Of a stretch of DNA of 64,000 nucleotides, positions 53,262 through 62,491 are shown piece after piece. Each line of letters starts with the position of its first letter. The stretch's first letter is position 1. A program made the position numbers and the translations under genes. The stretch comes from Sinorhizobium sp. 8-89 (GTDB lineage: Bacteria; Pseudomonadota; Alphaproteobacteria; Rhizobiales; Rhizobiaceae): positions 186,001-250,000 of the forward strand of contig NZ_JASKLR010000003.1 in NCBI RefSeq assembly GCF_030124325.1, given 5' to 3'. The notes beneath the pieces were generated by a model. The model ran no database searches, was not told the origin of the DNA, and was given only the letters and a program-made list of their open reading frames with translations.

Positions 53262-54233
53262 TCAACCAGCTGTATAGTTGACCGGTACCCAGTCGTAATT
53301 CGTGTCGTCCGTCCGCAGGTGACCGATACCGGGAAAGGCAATATGCGCGCCGGCGACCCAGTAACGTTCCGATGCTGCTTCGACAAATGCGGCCCGGCGT
53401 GCCTCGACTGCCTTCTGCTGGTCGACATCGAATTCGATGGCAACGCCTGGTTCGTCGAACTGCAGGACATCGCCGTGCGTAATGTCTCCCCAGAAGACCA
53501 TCTTCTCTCGTTCGCTTTCGATCACCAGCGAGCTATGGCCCGGCGTGTGGCCCGAGCGCAGGATCGAACCGATTCCCGCGACTGGCGCGACATCGTCGTC
53601 GAATGTCTCCAGTCTGCCTGCGTCCAGATAGGGCGCAAGGCTTTGTTGCGCTTCGACAAACTGGTTCTTAAGCGGGCCGGTTGCACGTTCCCGTTTGGCG
53701 GGATCGAGCCAGAAATCGACGTCTCGCTTGTTGACGCGCACAACGGCGTTCGCGAAGAGCCGCTCGCCGTCGGCGGAAAGACCTCCGGAATGGTCAGTGT
53801 GGATATGCGTGAGGATCACGTCATCGATGTCACTCGCCTTGTAGCCTGATGCCTCGATGTTCCGGATCAGCTTGCCAAGCTTCGGACCGAGATAGCTGCC
53901 TGTCCCCGCGTCGATCAGGACGAGACGTTCGCCGGTGTTGATCAGAAATGCGTTCACGGACGTTTCGCTCTGTGTGCCCTGAAATGCTGCGGCCAGCGCG
54001 GACTGCGCGTGTTCGTCGGTCGTATTCGTGTAAAGGCTTGCGAGTGGTATCGGGATAGTTCCGTCTGAAAGCGCCGTCACCTCGATCGAGCCCACCTTCA
54101 TGCGATAGAAAGCGGGAGCCTGGACCTCGGCGAAGGGCGCTTTGGCAGCGGCAAGCGTCGAGATAACCGGCATCGAACTCGCCGCGACGAGAGCAGTGGC
54201 GGTTCCCTTTAGGATCGATCGGCGCGTATGCAT
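53262..54233 (-). CDS. TAT-exported metallo-beta-lactamase-fold hydrolase
   Basis: This 323-aa protein has a twin-arginine signal (MHTRRSILKGTATALVAA). The MBL fold shows the metal motif LTHIHTDHSGGL (HxHxDH), a later His in RSGHTPGHSSL and GDITHGD. It resembles exported AHL-lactonase-like or methyl-parathion-hydrolase-like enzymes. The substrate is not determined. It is divergent from a LysR regulator, a layout common for substrate-inducible hydrolases. Confidence 0.9.
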   Translation of the reverse strand: MHTRRSILKGTATALVAASSMPVISTLAAAKAPFAEVQAPAFYRMKVGSIEVTALSDGTIPIPLASLYTNTTDEHAQSALAAAFQGTQSETSVNAFLINTGERLVLIDAGTGSYLGPKLGKLIRNIEASGYKASDIDDVILTHIHTDHSGGLSADGERLFANAVVRVNKRDVDFWLDPAKRERATGPLKNQFVEAQQSLAPYLDAGRLETFDDDVAPVAGIGSILRSGHTPGHSSLVIESEREKMVFWGDITHGDVLQFDEPGVAIEFDVDQQKAVEARRAAFVEAASERYWVAGAHIAFPGIGHLRTDDTNYDWVPVNYTAG

Positions 54234-54377
54234 AGGTTCAACTCCTGGTTGGGGCGGGATGCCGGCGGGAAACCGCTCACGTTTTCCTCACCCCCGCTCT
54301 GATTGCTGATCTGGCTCTTGCCAGACCTCAGCTGAAAGCTATTTATGGTGCGGTCAGCAATCAAATCGATACGAATC
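54234..54377. promoter_or_regulatory. MBL/LysR divergent promoter region
   Basis: This gap between the divergent genes should carry the LysR operator. GC-rich sequence with CTGATTGCTGATCTGGC-like repeats is present (54298-54314), but no clear T-N11-A motif or promoter pair was chosen. Confidence 0.35.
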
Positions 54378-55334
54378 ATGGAAGTCATCGATCATTTCAA
54401 TCTGCGCTCCTTCGACCTCAATCTGTTGATCGCCTTCGATGCGATGATGGAGGAGGGCAGCGTGACCAAGGCGGCTCGCCGCCTCAAGATCCAGCAACCG
54501 GCTATGAGCCACAACCTGTCGACGTTAAGGGTTCTGTTTCAGGACGATCTTTTCGTGAGGATTGGCCAGATCATGCAGCCGACCGCGCGGGCGCGGGCAC
54601 TGGCCGGCCCGATCCGCCTGGCACTCAAGCAGGCGCAGGCCGCGCTCCTCGCTGCCGACGTGTTTGATCCGGCAACCGAACGGCGAATTTTCCGCCTGGG
54701 GCTATCATGCGAGGCCGAGCTTCTGCTGCTTCCGGACTTAACGGCGCTGTTGCGACGCATGGCCCCCGGTATCCGGCTCCTGGTGCGGACGTGCACGCCG
54801 GACGAGGTGGATGCGATGCTCAGCGCAGGTACGATCGACATGGCCGTCGGCTGCACCTACGCGCCTACCTCACGCTACATCTCCGAAGTGCTCTACGAGG
54901 CGGAGGTGCTTTGCTGTTTCAATCGCGGTCTGTTGCCCTTGCCGAGCCCGGTGACCCTCGATACCTATCTCCAGGCCGACCATGTGGTGATCTCGCAATC
55001 GGAAAGCCTTCATGGGTGCGTGAAAGATGCACTTGAACATGCCGGGACCGAGCTGAACGTGGTCGCCGCCGCTCCTGATTTCATGTCCGTCCTGGCGACC
55101 GCGAGTTTGTCGCCGGTCATTGCGACCGTGTCCTCGCGCATTGCCGAGCGTTATGGTCCGTTGCTGGGACTGGAGGTTAGTCCGGTCCCTTTGGCGCTGC
55201 GGTTTCCGCCGGTTACCATGGTCTGGCCGCTGCATTCCGACAATGATCCGGCCGGCGTCTGGCTGCGGCAGCACATTCGCGCTTGTCTCTCCGCCAGTGT
55301 CCCGCAGCTTCCGCATCCGCTCGCTGCGGAATAG
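54378..55334 (+). CDS. LysR-family regulator, NodD-like subgroup
   Basis: This 318-aa LysR-type regulator has the HTH region FNLRSFDLNLLIAFDAMMEEGSVTKAARRLKIQQPAMSHNLSTLRVLF, which resembles the NodD/PcpR subgroup in DLNLL.AFD and the QPAMS contact helix. An effector domain follows (LGLSCEAELLLLPDLTALLRRMAPGIRLL, AVGCTYAPTSRYISEVLYE). A longer start at 54345 is open, and the chosen start has the usual distance to the HTH. It probably controls the divergent MBL-fold gene. Confidence 0.87.
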   Translation: MEVIDHFNLRSFDLNLLIAFDAMMEEGSVTKAARRLKIQQPAMSHNLSTLRVLFQDDLFVRIGQIMQPTARARALAGPIRLALKQAQAALLAADVFDPATERRIFRLGLSCEAELLLLPDLTALLRRMAPGIRLLVRTCTPDEVDAMLSAGTIDMAVGCTYAPTSRYISEVLYEAEVLCCFNRGLLPLPSPVTLDTYLQADHVVISQSESLHGCVKDALEHAGTELNVVAAAPDFMSVLATASLSPVIATVSSRIAERYGPLLGLEVSPVPLALRFPPVTMVWPLHSDNDPAGVWLRQHIRACLSASVPQLPHPLAAE

Positions 55335-55404
55335 GCAGGGTGCCCTGAAGCGTCGCTCATCTAGATGCGGGCGGAAAACCGCTCACACTTTTTCTCACCC
55401 CGCT

Positions 55405-57474
55405 CTATCGACCCTCGCGATACCAGGTGGAGGAGATCAGGAAGAGCAGGGCGGCGAGCCCGAAGAGGCTGGAGAACAGAGACAGCGAATTGATGCCCCT
55501 CAGCACGGTCTCGTCGGTCATGCGCAGCGAAAGGCGCTCGTTGTCCGCCACGCGGACAGCGCCATGAACCGGCAGGATCGAAGGAAGATCGACCGAGCCG
55601 TCCGCATCCGCCAGCCGCCGCACGAGTCCCTTGGTCTTTTCCGCCCAGGGACGGAGCTTTTCCTCCGTGGAAATTGCCGCCTTGAACTCCGGCGCATCGA
55701 CGTTGCCGACGTGGACAAGCGTCGTCAGCTCGTCGTTGGCGACCTCGAAGAGGCCAGTTTCCGTCGTCTTGACCTCGGCCGTGTAGAGACCCGGTTCGCG
55801 TTCTGTGAGTGTGACCTCTTCGGTCTTGCCCGATGGATAGGTTAGCGTCGCCTGGCCGGGGTCGCCTTCGATCGTCTGCCGGGTAATTTCGAGCGTACGG
55901 CCGGAGGCGCGCGCCGTCAGCGCCTCTTCCTCGAGCGCCGGTTCCTGCATCAGCCAATGGGCCGTGCGACGATAGAGCGAAACATGCGGTCCGCCACCTT
56001 CAAAGCCGCGCGCCCACAGCCAACCTTGGTCGGACAAAAGCATCGCGACACGCCCCTTGCCGACGCGGTTGAGGACGAGCAACGGCTTTCCGTCTGCCGC
56101 TTCCATTACGGTCTGCCCGAGGGGCCGGTCGACGTCGACGGTGCGGAACCACCGGCCCCAGCCCGGAGGTTCGCTCGCCGCGCCTTCGAGACCGCGCGTT
56201 ACCGGATGCTTCTTTCCCTCGTCGGAAAGGCGGGGGAAGAAAGCCTTTTCATTCATGGCACCGGTGGGGCTCGCGGGAAGAACCGCCGAAAGCGGCGTGG
56301 CGGCGATCGAATCGTCGCCGGCGTGTTCCGGGCCGGCGGCGATCAGCAAGGCGCCGCCGTTCTGCACATATTGCGCGATGTTGTCGTAGTAGAGGATCGG
56401 CAGCACGCCGCGATGCTGATAGCGATCGAAGATGATCAGATCGAACTCGCTGATCTTGTCGACGAAGAGCTCGCGGGTCGGGAAGGCGATCAGCGAAAGT
56501 TCGTTGATCGGCGTACCGTCCTGTTTTTCCGGCGGACGCAGAATGGTGAAGTGGACGAGGTCCACCGCCGCATCGGACTTCAGCAGATTGCGCCATGCGC
56601 GCTCGCCCGCGTGCGGCTCACCCGATACGAGCAGCACGCGCAGATTTTCCCGGATCCCGTCGAGCACGTGGACGGCGCGGTTGTTGACCTCCGTCACTTC
56701 GCCCGCGATGGGGTTCACCGCGAATTCGAGGATGTTGTTGCCGCCGCGCGGTACGGTGAAGCTGAAGGGCACGTCCGTGCCCGGCTCGGCTTGCTCGGTG
56801 GCGATCTCGTTGCCATTGAGACGGATCGTCACTTCGGCGCCACCACCGGGAGCCGCTCCGTCGTCAACGACGCGAAAGGTCATTTTCTGCTGTTCGCCGA
56901 CGATGCCGAACCGCGGTGCGCTGACAATTTCGATACGCCGATCGAATTCATCCGGTTTGCCGCTGATCAAGCCATGGATGGGCGCATCCAAACCGAGCTT
57001 CTGATTGACATCGGGAACGTCATGGATCTGGCCGTCGGTTATGAAGACGGCGCCGCCGACGCGGGCCGGCGGCACGTCGGCAAGCGCTGTCGCCAATGCA
57101 CCGAAGAGCTTCGTCGACGGCGCTTCGCTTTCGGCGCTATCGGCGGCCTCGACAATGCGGGTCTCTATCTGCGGAAAGCGGGCGAGGCGATCCTTGAGGT
57201 CGGCAAGCGCCCTGTCGGTCTGTTCTCGCCGATCGGCATTGTCCTGGCTTTGGCTGCGATCGACGACGACGGCAACAATGGTCGAGAGAGGCTCGCGCTC
57301 CTCCTGGAAAACAGACGGATTGGCAATCGCCAGGCAGAACGCTGCGAGCGCGGCTGTCCGCAACCAGGCGCCGCGAACGCGACGCCAGAGCCCGAGCGCC
57401 GCAAGCGCGGCCGCGACGAGCGTCAGCGCCGCGAAATAGGGCCAGGGAAGAAACGGTGCAAAGTCGACGGTCAT
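55405..57474 (-). CDS. Membrane protein with VWA-like MIDAS and amidotransferase-like domain (MoxR operon gene 4)
   Basis: This 689-aa protein has two N-terminal membrane segments (about 12-30 and 38-52) and a C-terminal one (near 664-685). A VWA-like region carries a complete metal motif DRSQS (D72, S74, S76), and further on there is ITDGQIHD. The later part has RVLLVSGEPHAGERAWRNLL, NGGALLIAAGPEHAGDD and MLLSDQGWLWARGFEGGG, reminiscent of glutamine-amidotransferase-like folds in large BatA-related proteins. It is the last gene of the moxR operon. Its function is unknown, probably envelope-related. Confidence 0.85.
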   Translation of the reverse strand: MTVDFAPFLPWPYFAALTLVAAALAALGLWRRVRGAWLRTAALAAFCLAIANPSVFQEEREPLSTIVAVVVDRSQSQDNADRREQTDRALADLKDRLARFPQIETRIVEAADSAESEAPSTKLFGALATALADVPPARVGGAVFITDGQIHDVPDVNQKLGLDAPIHGLISGKPDEFDRRIEIVSAPRFGIVGEQQKMTFRVVDDGAAPGGGAEVTIRLNGNEIATEQAEPGTDVPFSFTVPRGGNNILEFAVNPIAGEVTEVNNRAVHVLDGIRENLRVLLVSGEPHAGERAWRNLLKSDAAVDLVHFTILRPPEKQDGTPINELSLIAFPTRELFVDKISEFDLIIFDRYQHRGVLPILYYDNIAQYVQNGGALLIAAGPEHAGDDSIAATPLSAVLPASPTGAMNEKAFFPRLSDEGKKHPVTRGLEGAASEPPGWGRWFRTVDVDRPLGQTVMEAADGKPLLVLNRVGKGRVAMLLSDQGWLWARGFEGGGPHVSLYRRTAHWLMQEPALEEEALTARASGRTLEITRQTIEGDPGQATLTYPSGKTEEVTLTEREPGLYTAEVKTTETGLFEVANDELTTLVHVGNVDAPEFKAAISTEEKLRPWAEKTKGLVRRLADADGSVDLPSILPVHGAVRVADNERLSLRMTDETVLRGINSLSLFSSLFGLAALLFLISSTWYREGR

Positions 57475-57484
57475 CGAACGATCC

Positions 57485-60295
57485 TCACTGACCGAGCCGC
57501 TCGAGCAGGGCGGGCACGTGCACCTGGTCGGCCTTGTAGTTGCCGGTCAGCATATACATCATGATGTTGACGCCGGAGCGGAAGGCATATTCGCGCTGCA
57601 TCTCGTCCGGCGGAACCGTCGGCAAGAGCGCGACGCCATTCGTGTCCACGGCCCAGGCGCCGGCAAAGTCGTTACCGGTGATCATGATCGGCGTGACGCC
57701 ATCCGCGGACCGGGCTGGGCGGTCGCTTACCTCCTCGCGGTTGTCGAGTTGCGCCTCGATCCAGAGCGGGCTGCCGGTGTAGCGCCCCGGAAAATTAGAG
57801 AGCAAATAGAAGGCTTTCGTCAGCACATGGTCGCCCGGAACGGGCTCCAGCGGCGGAATGTCGAGATTGGCCAGAATCGCCTGCAGCCGCTCGGTGTTCG
57901 CGCTCGTCCCGCTCGACGAGGCGCCCAACGAGGAAAACTGGTCGCGTGTATCGAAGAGCACCGTGCCGCCCGCGCGCATATAGGCGTCGATGCGGCTTAC
58001 AGCCTGCGGACTCGGCATCGGCGCATTGGCGGAAATCGGCCAGTAGATGATCGGGTAAAGGCTGAGCTCGTCCTTGGAAATGTCGAGCCCGATGGGTGCG
58101 CCCGGCTCGAGCGTCGTGCGATAGGTGAGGAAATCCGTGAGGCCCATGAGGCCGCGTTCGGAGAGGCGGTCGACCTCGTCTTCGCCGGTGACGACATAGG
58201 CGAGATGGGTCGTATCGAGACGTTCCAGGACGCGTTGGTCATCCGGACGCGCGTCATCCGCGAGCGCCTGCGGTGGAAGGAGGACAAGGGTGCCGCACAG
58301 CAGGAAGAGTATTGTGGTGGCCGTCCTTGCCATTCGAACGCGCGAAAAGGCGCCGCTCATGAAGAGGACGACGACGGCGTCGGCAAGGAGCAGCAGCAGT
58401 GCCAGCGTCAGGAGAGCAGGCTTCAGCGACCAGCTTTCCGCGCCGCTCAGCCGTTCGGAGGTATGCGGGCCTGCAGCCACCATGTCGATCTTTTTGAGTT
58501 CGGCATCGCGCGGGAGCAGGTTCAACGCCGTGAAACCGTCTTCGGAGCCGTAAAGCCCCGGCGGGTTTTCCGGAGTTGCAAGCGGCGCCTTGCCGGGGAC
58601 GATGTCGAGCGGCCGCGCATTGCCGGTTTCGGCGACGAGGACGCCGTCGGCATTCAGCAGCCGGTAAGGGGCCAATGTCTGCGCCTGCGTCTTGCCTTCG
58701 CTCGCGACGCCGCCGCTGCGCGAAAGCTGCACGCTGCGTCGAAGCATTTCCACGAAATGCCCGGAAATCGGCAGGTTCGACCAGGTTGCCTCGGCGCTGA
58801 CATGGAACAGGATGATGCGTCCCGCCCCTTGTGCGGCCGTCGTCACCAGAGGCGTTCCGTCGGCGAGGTTTGCCCAGGTCCGCTCGACCAGATCCGCTGT
58901 CGGCTCGGCCAGGACCTGTCGCTTGATCAAGATGTCGGTGGGGCGAGCCATGCCGGCAAAGGGGCTGTTGCCGGGATAGTCGGCGAGCGGCTGCGGCTCC
59001 GACCAGGAAAGCGCGCCCCCAAGCGCCCGCTCGCCCTGTCTCAGCGTCACGGGCACCAGCGGGTCATCGGCGGGTGCCGCTGCAAGGCGCGGCCCGGCAA
59101 AGCGGATCAGGGTGCCGCCGTTTTCGATCCACTTCTTCATCAGCGGGTACATCTCTTCCGGCAAGCGGCCGATATCGGCCATGATCAGGACCGAAGGTCG
59201 TTGTTCCAAGAGTTCCGGAATGGCGACGGCAAGATCGGTCTCGCGCGGTTCGACGAGATCGGCGTAGGGGGCTAGCGCCCGGTTGATATAGTAGAGCGGC
59301 GAGAGCAGCGGTTGGGAAAGGTCTCGGGCCTCGCCGCTCAAGAGGGCGACGCGGCGGCGGCGAAAACCGTCGTCGAGCAGATGGACGCCACCGGCGGTCG
59401 CGGCACCCTCGATGCCGATGCGAGCGAAATCGTTGCGCAACTCGAAAGGTGCTGCGATCGTTCCCTTCGCAACCGCTTCATCTGGCGCAAAATCGATCGT
59501 GCCGTCCGCGATCGCGCGGCCACGCGTATCGTAAGCGACAATCGTCACGGAACGGCGATCATCGGTTTTCAACCGGCTCGCCGTCACCGACATGCCCGCG
59601 GATTCGTTGCTGCTGTTGGTGAGTGCAATTGCCTGACTGCCGTCGGCCTCGATCACCCGGAGGTTGGCGGCGCGAATTCCCGCGAGCGCCTCCATCGTCT
59701 TGCCTTCTGTCGCTTCGATGCCATCGGTGACGAAGGCGAGCGTTCCGGGTACGGCTTCTTCGAAGGCCGTTTGCATTGCCGCGATCGCGGAGCGACGGTC
59801 GGCCGGAAGCGGTTCAGGCGATGCGGCGGCGAGGCGGTTGCGCGCGGCCCCTGCCGACCCCGGCGTTGCATCGTGCTGCCGATCGCCGGTGAAGACGATC
59901 GAGACCGCAAGGTCTCGTGCCTCCGCGTCGTCGATCAGCGCCGAGGCGGCCTCGATGCGGCGCTCCCAATCGGGCGCTGTCGCCCAACTGTTGTCGATCA
60001 AGAGCGCGAGAGGGCCGGAGGAGGCGAGCGTATTGCTGCGCGGATTGAAGACCGGATCGGCGATTGCGAAAATGACGGCGGCGGCCATCAGCATCCTGAG
60101 AAGCGTCAGCCACCAGGGGCTTTTCGATGGTGTCTCCTCGCGCTTCAGAACGGAGGCGAGGATGCGGAGTGGCGGAAAGACCTCGGCCGCCGGCCTCGGC
60201 GGCGTCATCCGCAAAAGCCACCAGATGACCGGGAGCGCGACAAGCGCGGCCAGCATTGCGGGATTGGCGAAGACGAAGGCGAGACCGCCGATCAT
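57485..60295 (-). CDS. BatA-N / DUF4159-type membrane protein (MoxR operon gene 3)
   Basis: This 936-aa protein begins with the BatA-like module FVFANPAMLAALVALPVIWWLLRMTPPRP and a membrane helix at about 64-80. It continues with a VWA-like region whose metal motif is degenerate (DNSWA, residues 101-105; the third position is Ala). A middle helix lies near 680-700. The C-terminal DUF4159-like region has RLDTTHLAYVVTGEDEVD, YPIIYWPISANAPMPS and GGTVLFDTRDQF. It overlaps DUF58 upstream by 4 bp and is followed by gene 4 after 10 bp. The degenerate motif suggests that the partner in gene 4 binds the metal. Confidence 0.87.
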   Translation of the reverse strand: MIGGLAFVFANPAMLAALVALPVIWWLLRMTPPRPAAEVFPPLRILASVLKREETPSKSPWWLTLLRMLMAAAVIFAIADPVFNPRSNTLASSGPLALLIDNSWATAPDWERRIEAASALIDDAEARDLAVSIVFTGDRQHDATPGSAGAARNRLAAASPEPLPADRRSAIAAMQTAFEEAVPGTLAFVTDGIEATEGKTMEALAGIRAANLRVIEADGSQAIALTNSSNESAGMSVTASRLKTDDRRSVTIVAYDTRGRAIADGTIDFAPDEAVAKGTIAAPFELRNDFARIGIEGAATAGGVHLLDDGFRRRRVALLSGEARDLSQPLLSPLYYINRALAPYADLVEPRETDLAVAIPELLEQRPSVLIMADIGRLPEEMYPLMKKWIENGGTLIRFAGPRLAAAPADDPLVPVTLRQGERALGGALSWSEPQPLADYPGNSPFAGMARPTDILIKRQVLAEPTADLVERTWANLADGTPLVTTAAQGAGRIILFHVSAEATWSNLPISGHFVEMLRRSVQLSRSGGVASEGKTQAQTLAPYRLLNADGVLVAETGNARPLDIVPGKAPLATPENPPGLYGSEDGFTALNLLPRDAELKKIDMVAAGPHTSERLSGAESWSLKPALLTLALLLLLADAVVVLFMSGAFSRVRMARTATTILFLLCGTLVLLPPQALADDARPDDQRVLERLDTTHLAYVVTGEDEVDRLSERGLMGLTDFLTYRTTLEPGAPIGLDISKDELSLYPIIYWPISANAPMPSPQAVSRIDAYMRAGGTVLFDTRDQFSSLGASSSGTSANTERLQAILANLDIPPLEPVPGDHVLTKAFYLLSNFPGRYTGSPLWIEAQLDNREEVSDRPARSADGVTPIMITGNDFAGAWAVDTNGVALLPTVPPDEMQREYAFRSGVNIMMYMLTGNYKADQVHVPALLERLGQ

Positions 60296-61212
60296 AGCAG
60301 GCCTCCATGCGTCGCCCTTCCGGGCATTCCTGAAAGATACATGTGCACGGCTACCAGCGCCTCGGATGCGGGGCGGTCGGTCCGATGCGGAATGAAGGTC
60401 CAGCCGAGGTGCCGGAGGCTCGAGCCGAGGCTGTCACGGCGAGCGAGATAGGCGCGCTGATAATCCTCCTGCAGAATCTCGGCGCGACCCGCAGTCAGCT
60501 TTTCCCCGGTTTCCGGGTCGGTGAATTCGGTTCGCCCGGCATAGGGGAAGACCTCTTCCGCAGGATCGGCGATCTCGACCATATGTCCGCGGAAGCCGCG
60601 GCGCGCGAGCGGCGCAAGGCGCTCCATCACCTTTTCGGCGGGGTCGAGAAAATCTCCGATCAGCACCAGATCGCTGGCGTTGCGGATCATGCCGGTCTCA
60701 GGCAGTCCCTCGGCGAGCGGGCTCAGCATGATCGCGGTTGCCAGCCGCTCGGCGGCGTTGCGGGCCGACACCGGTTCCATGACGCCGGGGCAGCCGATCC
60801 GTTCGCCGGAGCGGGCGAGAATTTCGGCAAGCGCCAGCATCAGCACCAGCGCACGGCTTTCCTTGGAGACGGCGCCGAGCGTCGACTTGTACATCATCGA
60901 GGGCGAGAGATCGGCCCAGAGCCAGATGGTATGGGCGGCCTCCCATTCGCGGTCGCGTACATAGGTATGGTCGTCCCGGGCGGAGCGGCGCCAATCGATG
61001 CGCGACAGGCTTTCGCCTTCGCTATAGGGGCGGAACTGCCAGAAATTTTCGCCGATGCCGCGTTTGCGCCGGCCATGCCAGCCAGAAATCACCGTGTTGG
61101 CAATCCTGCGTGCCTCGACGAGGCAATCCGGAACGAGCATGGCGCGCTGCTGTGCGCGCGACAGGACCTCGCCGGAAGGGGTACGCGCGACTATGTGCCC
61201 GATGGAGGCCAT
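60292..61212 (-). CDS. DUF58 domain protein (MoxR operon gene 2)
   Basis: This 306-aa protein is of the DUF58 family. It has RKRGIGENFWQFRPYSEGESLSRIDWRRSARDDHTYVRDRE, the most conserved DUF58 block, followed by a VWA-like half (TIWLWADLSPSMMYKS, with DLSPS as a possible MIDAS). Such proteins usually stand directly behind MoxR ATPases and act with them as chaperone or assembly factors. It starts 3 bp after moxR and overlaps the next gene by 4 bp. Confidence 0.92.
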   Translation of the reverse strand: MASIGHIVARTPSGEVLSRAQQRAMLVPDCLVEARRIANTVISGWHGRRKRGIGENFWQFRPYSEGESLSRIDWRRSARDDHTYVRDREWEAAHTIWLWADLSPSMMYKSTLGAVSKESRALVLMLALAEILARSGERIGCPGVMEPVSARNAAERLATAIMLSPLAEGLPETGMIRNASDLVLIGDFLDPAEKVMERLAPLARRGFRGHMVEIADPAEEVFPYAGRTEFTDPETGEKLTAGRAEILQEDYQRAYLARRDSLGSSLRHLGWTFIPHRTDRPASEALVAVHMYLSGMPGRATHGGLL

Positions 61213-61215
61213 GCA

Positions 61216-62229
61216 CTAACCCTTGGCTCGTTTCACCAGGCCGGCGATGACGTCGCGCACGGTCATGCCTTCCGCACGGGCCGCGAAGGTGAGCGCCATG
61301 CGGTGCTGCAGCACGGGTTCGGCAAGCGCCAGGATATCGTCGACGGAAGGCGCCAGCCGGCCGTCATAGAGGGCGCGCGCCCGAGCGCACAGCATCAGGG
61401 CTTGGCCCGCGCGCGGACCCGGCCCCCAGGCGACATTCTTGTCAGTCGTCGAATTGCCGTTGCCGGGGCGGGCGGAACGCACGAGCGACAGGATGGCATC
61501 GACCACCTTTTCGCCGACCGGCATCTGGCGGATCAGGCTCTGGACCTGCAAGAGGCGCTGTGCGTCGATCACCGGCCGGGCCTCGGTCTCGACCACACCG
61601 GTCGTCTCCAGCAGGATTTGCCGTTCGGCACCAAGCTCGGGATAGCCGACATCCACCTGCATCAGGAAACGGTCAAGCTGCGCCTCGGGAAGCGGGTATG
61701 TTCCTTCCTGTTCGAGCGGGTTTTGGGTCGCCAGCACATGGAATGGCTGGGGCAGGTCTTTGCGGGCGCCGGCGACGGTGATGTGATATTCCTGCATGGC
61801 CTGCAAAAGTGCCGATTGGGTTCGCGGCGAAGCACGGTTGATCTCGTCCGCCATCAGCAGCTGCGTGAAGATCGGGCCGGGGATGAACCGGAACGACCGG
61901 TAGCCTGCTGCGTCCTGATCCATGACCTCGGAGCCGAGAATATCTGATGGCATCAGGTCGGGTGTGAACTGGATGCGGCTGTTGTCGAGCCCGAGGACCG
62001 TACCGAGCGTGGCGACGAGCTTGGTCTTGGCGAGGCCCGGTACGCCGACAAGCAGTGCATGGCCGCCGGACAGCACGGCAAGCAGCGTCTGCTCGACCAC
62101 GCTTTCCTGGCCGAAGATCACCTTACCGACTTCGGCGCGTATCAGCGCGATCTCCCCAAGCGCGGCCTCCGCGGCCGCGACGATCGCCTTCTCGTCGGCC
62201 GCATCGACCGCGCTTTTCATAACACTCAT
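61216..62229 (-). CDS. MoxR family AAA+ ATPase
   Basis: This ATPase of about 337 aa heads a four-gene operon. Walker A is LLVGVPGLAKTKL, Walker B LLMADEINRASPRTQSALLQAMQE, and the MoxR sensor FHVLATQNPLEQEGTYPLPEAQLDRF is exact. The lid domain ends with VRDVIAGLVKRAKG. GGAGAG is spaced for the second ATG (MSVMKSA), six bases after a first ATG. MoxR proteins help mature metalloenzymes or membrane complexes together with VWA partners, all encoded downstream here. Confidence 0.94.
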   Translation of the reverse strand: MSVMKSAVDAADEKAIVAAAEAALGEIALIRAEVGKVIFGQESVVEQTLLAVLSGGHALLVGVPGLAKTKLVATLGTVLGLDNSRIQFTPDLMPSDILGSEVMDQDAAGYRSFRFIPGPIFTQLLMADEINRASPRTQSALLQAMQEYHITVAGARKDLPQPFHVLATQNPLEQEGTYPLPEAQLDRFLMQVDVGYPELGAERQILLETTGVVETEARPVIDAQRLLQVQSLIRQMPVGEKVVDAILSLVRSARPGNGNSTTDKNVAWGPGPRAGQALMLCARARALYDGRLAPSVDDILALAEPVLQHRMALTFAARAEGMTVRDVIAGLVKRAKG

Positions 62230-62235
62230 CGCCAT

Positions 62236-62491
62236 TCTCTCCGATCGTCGCTGCTGAACCGAATCGCCATTGCGCGGTATTCAGTTCCTGTTTTTCAATT
62301 TAGACCCTGGCGGACGGCTGACAAGCCGGCGCCAACGCACTATGTCGTGAGCTTGCAGGACGCTCGCCGTGCATCCCGCATTCTCATCGATGCGGACGGA
62401 ATGCCAAAACCGAAGGCTGGCGCATCCCTCGCACGTTCGTCTGAACGCGTTATGCTTCAGAAGCAAGATCGGGACCAAACAGGACAGAACG
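62236..62491. other. moxR/DUF1285 divergent gap
   Basis: These 256 bp lie between divergent genes. AT-rich sequence near 62281-62300 could hold a promoter, but none is convincing. A short Arg-rich open frame in this region lacks a ribosome site and codon support. Confidence 0.4.
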
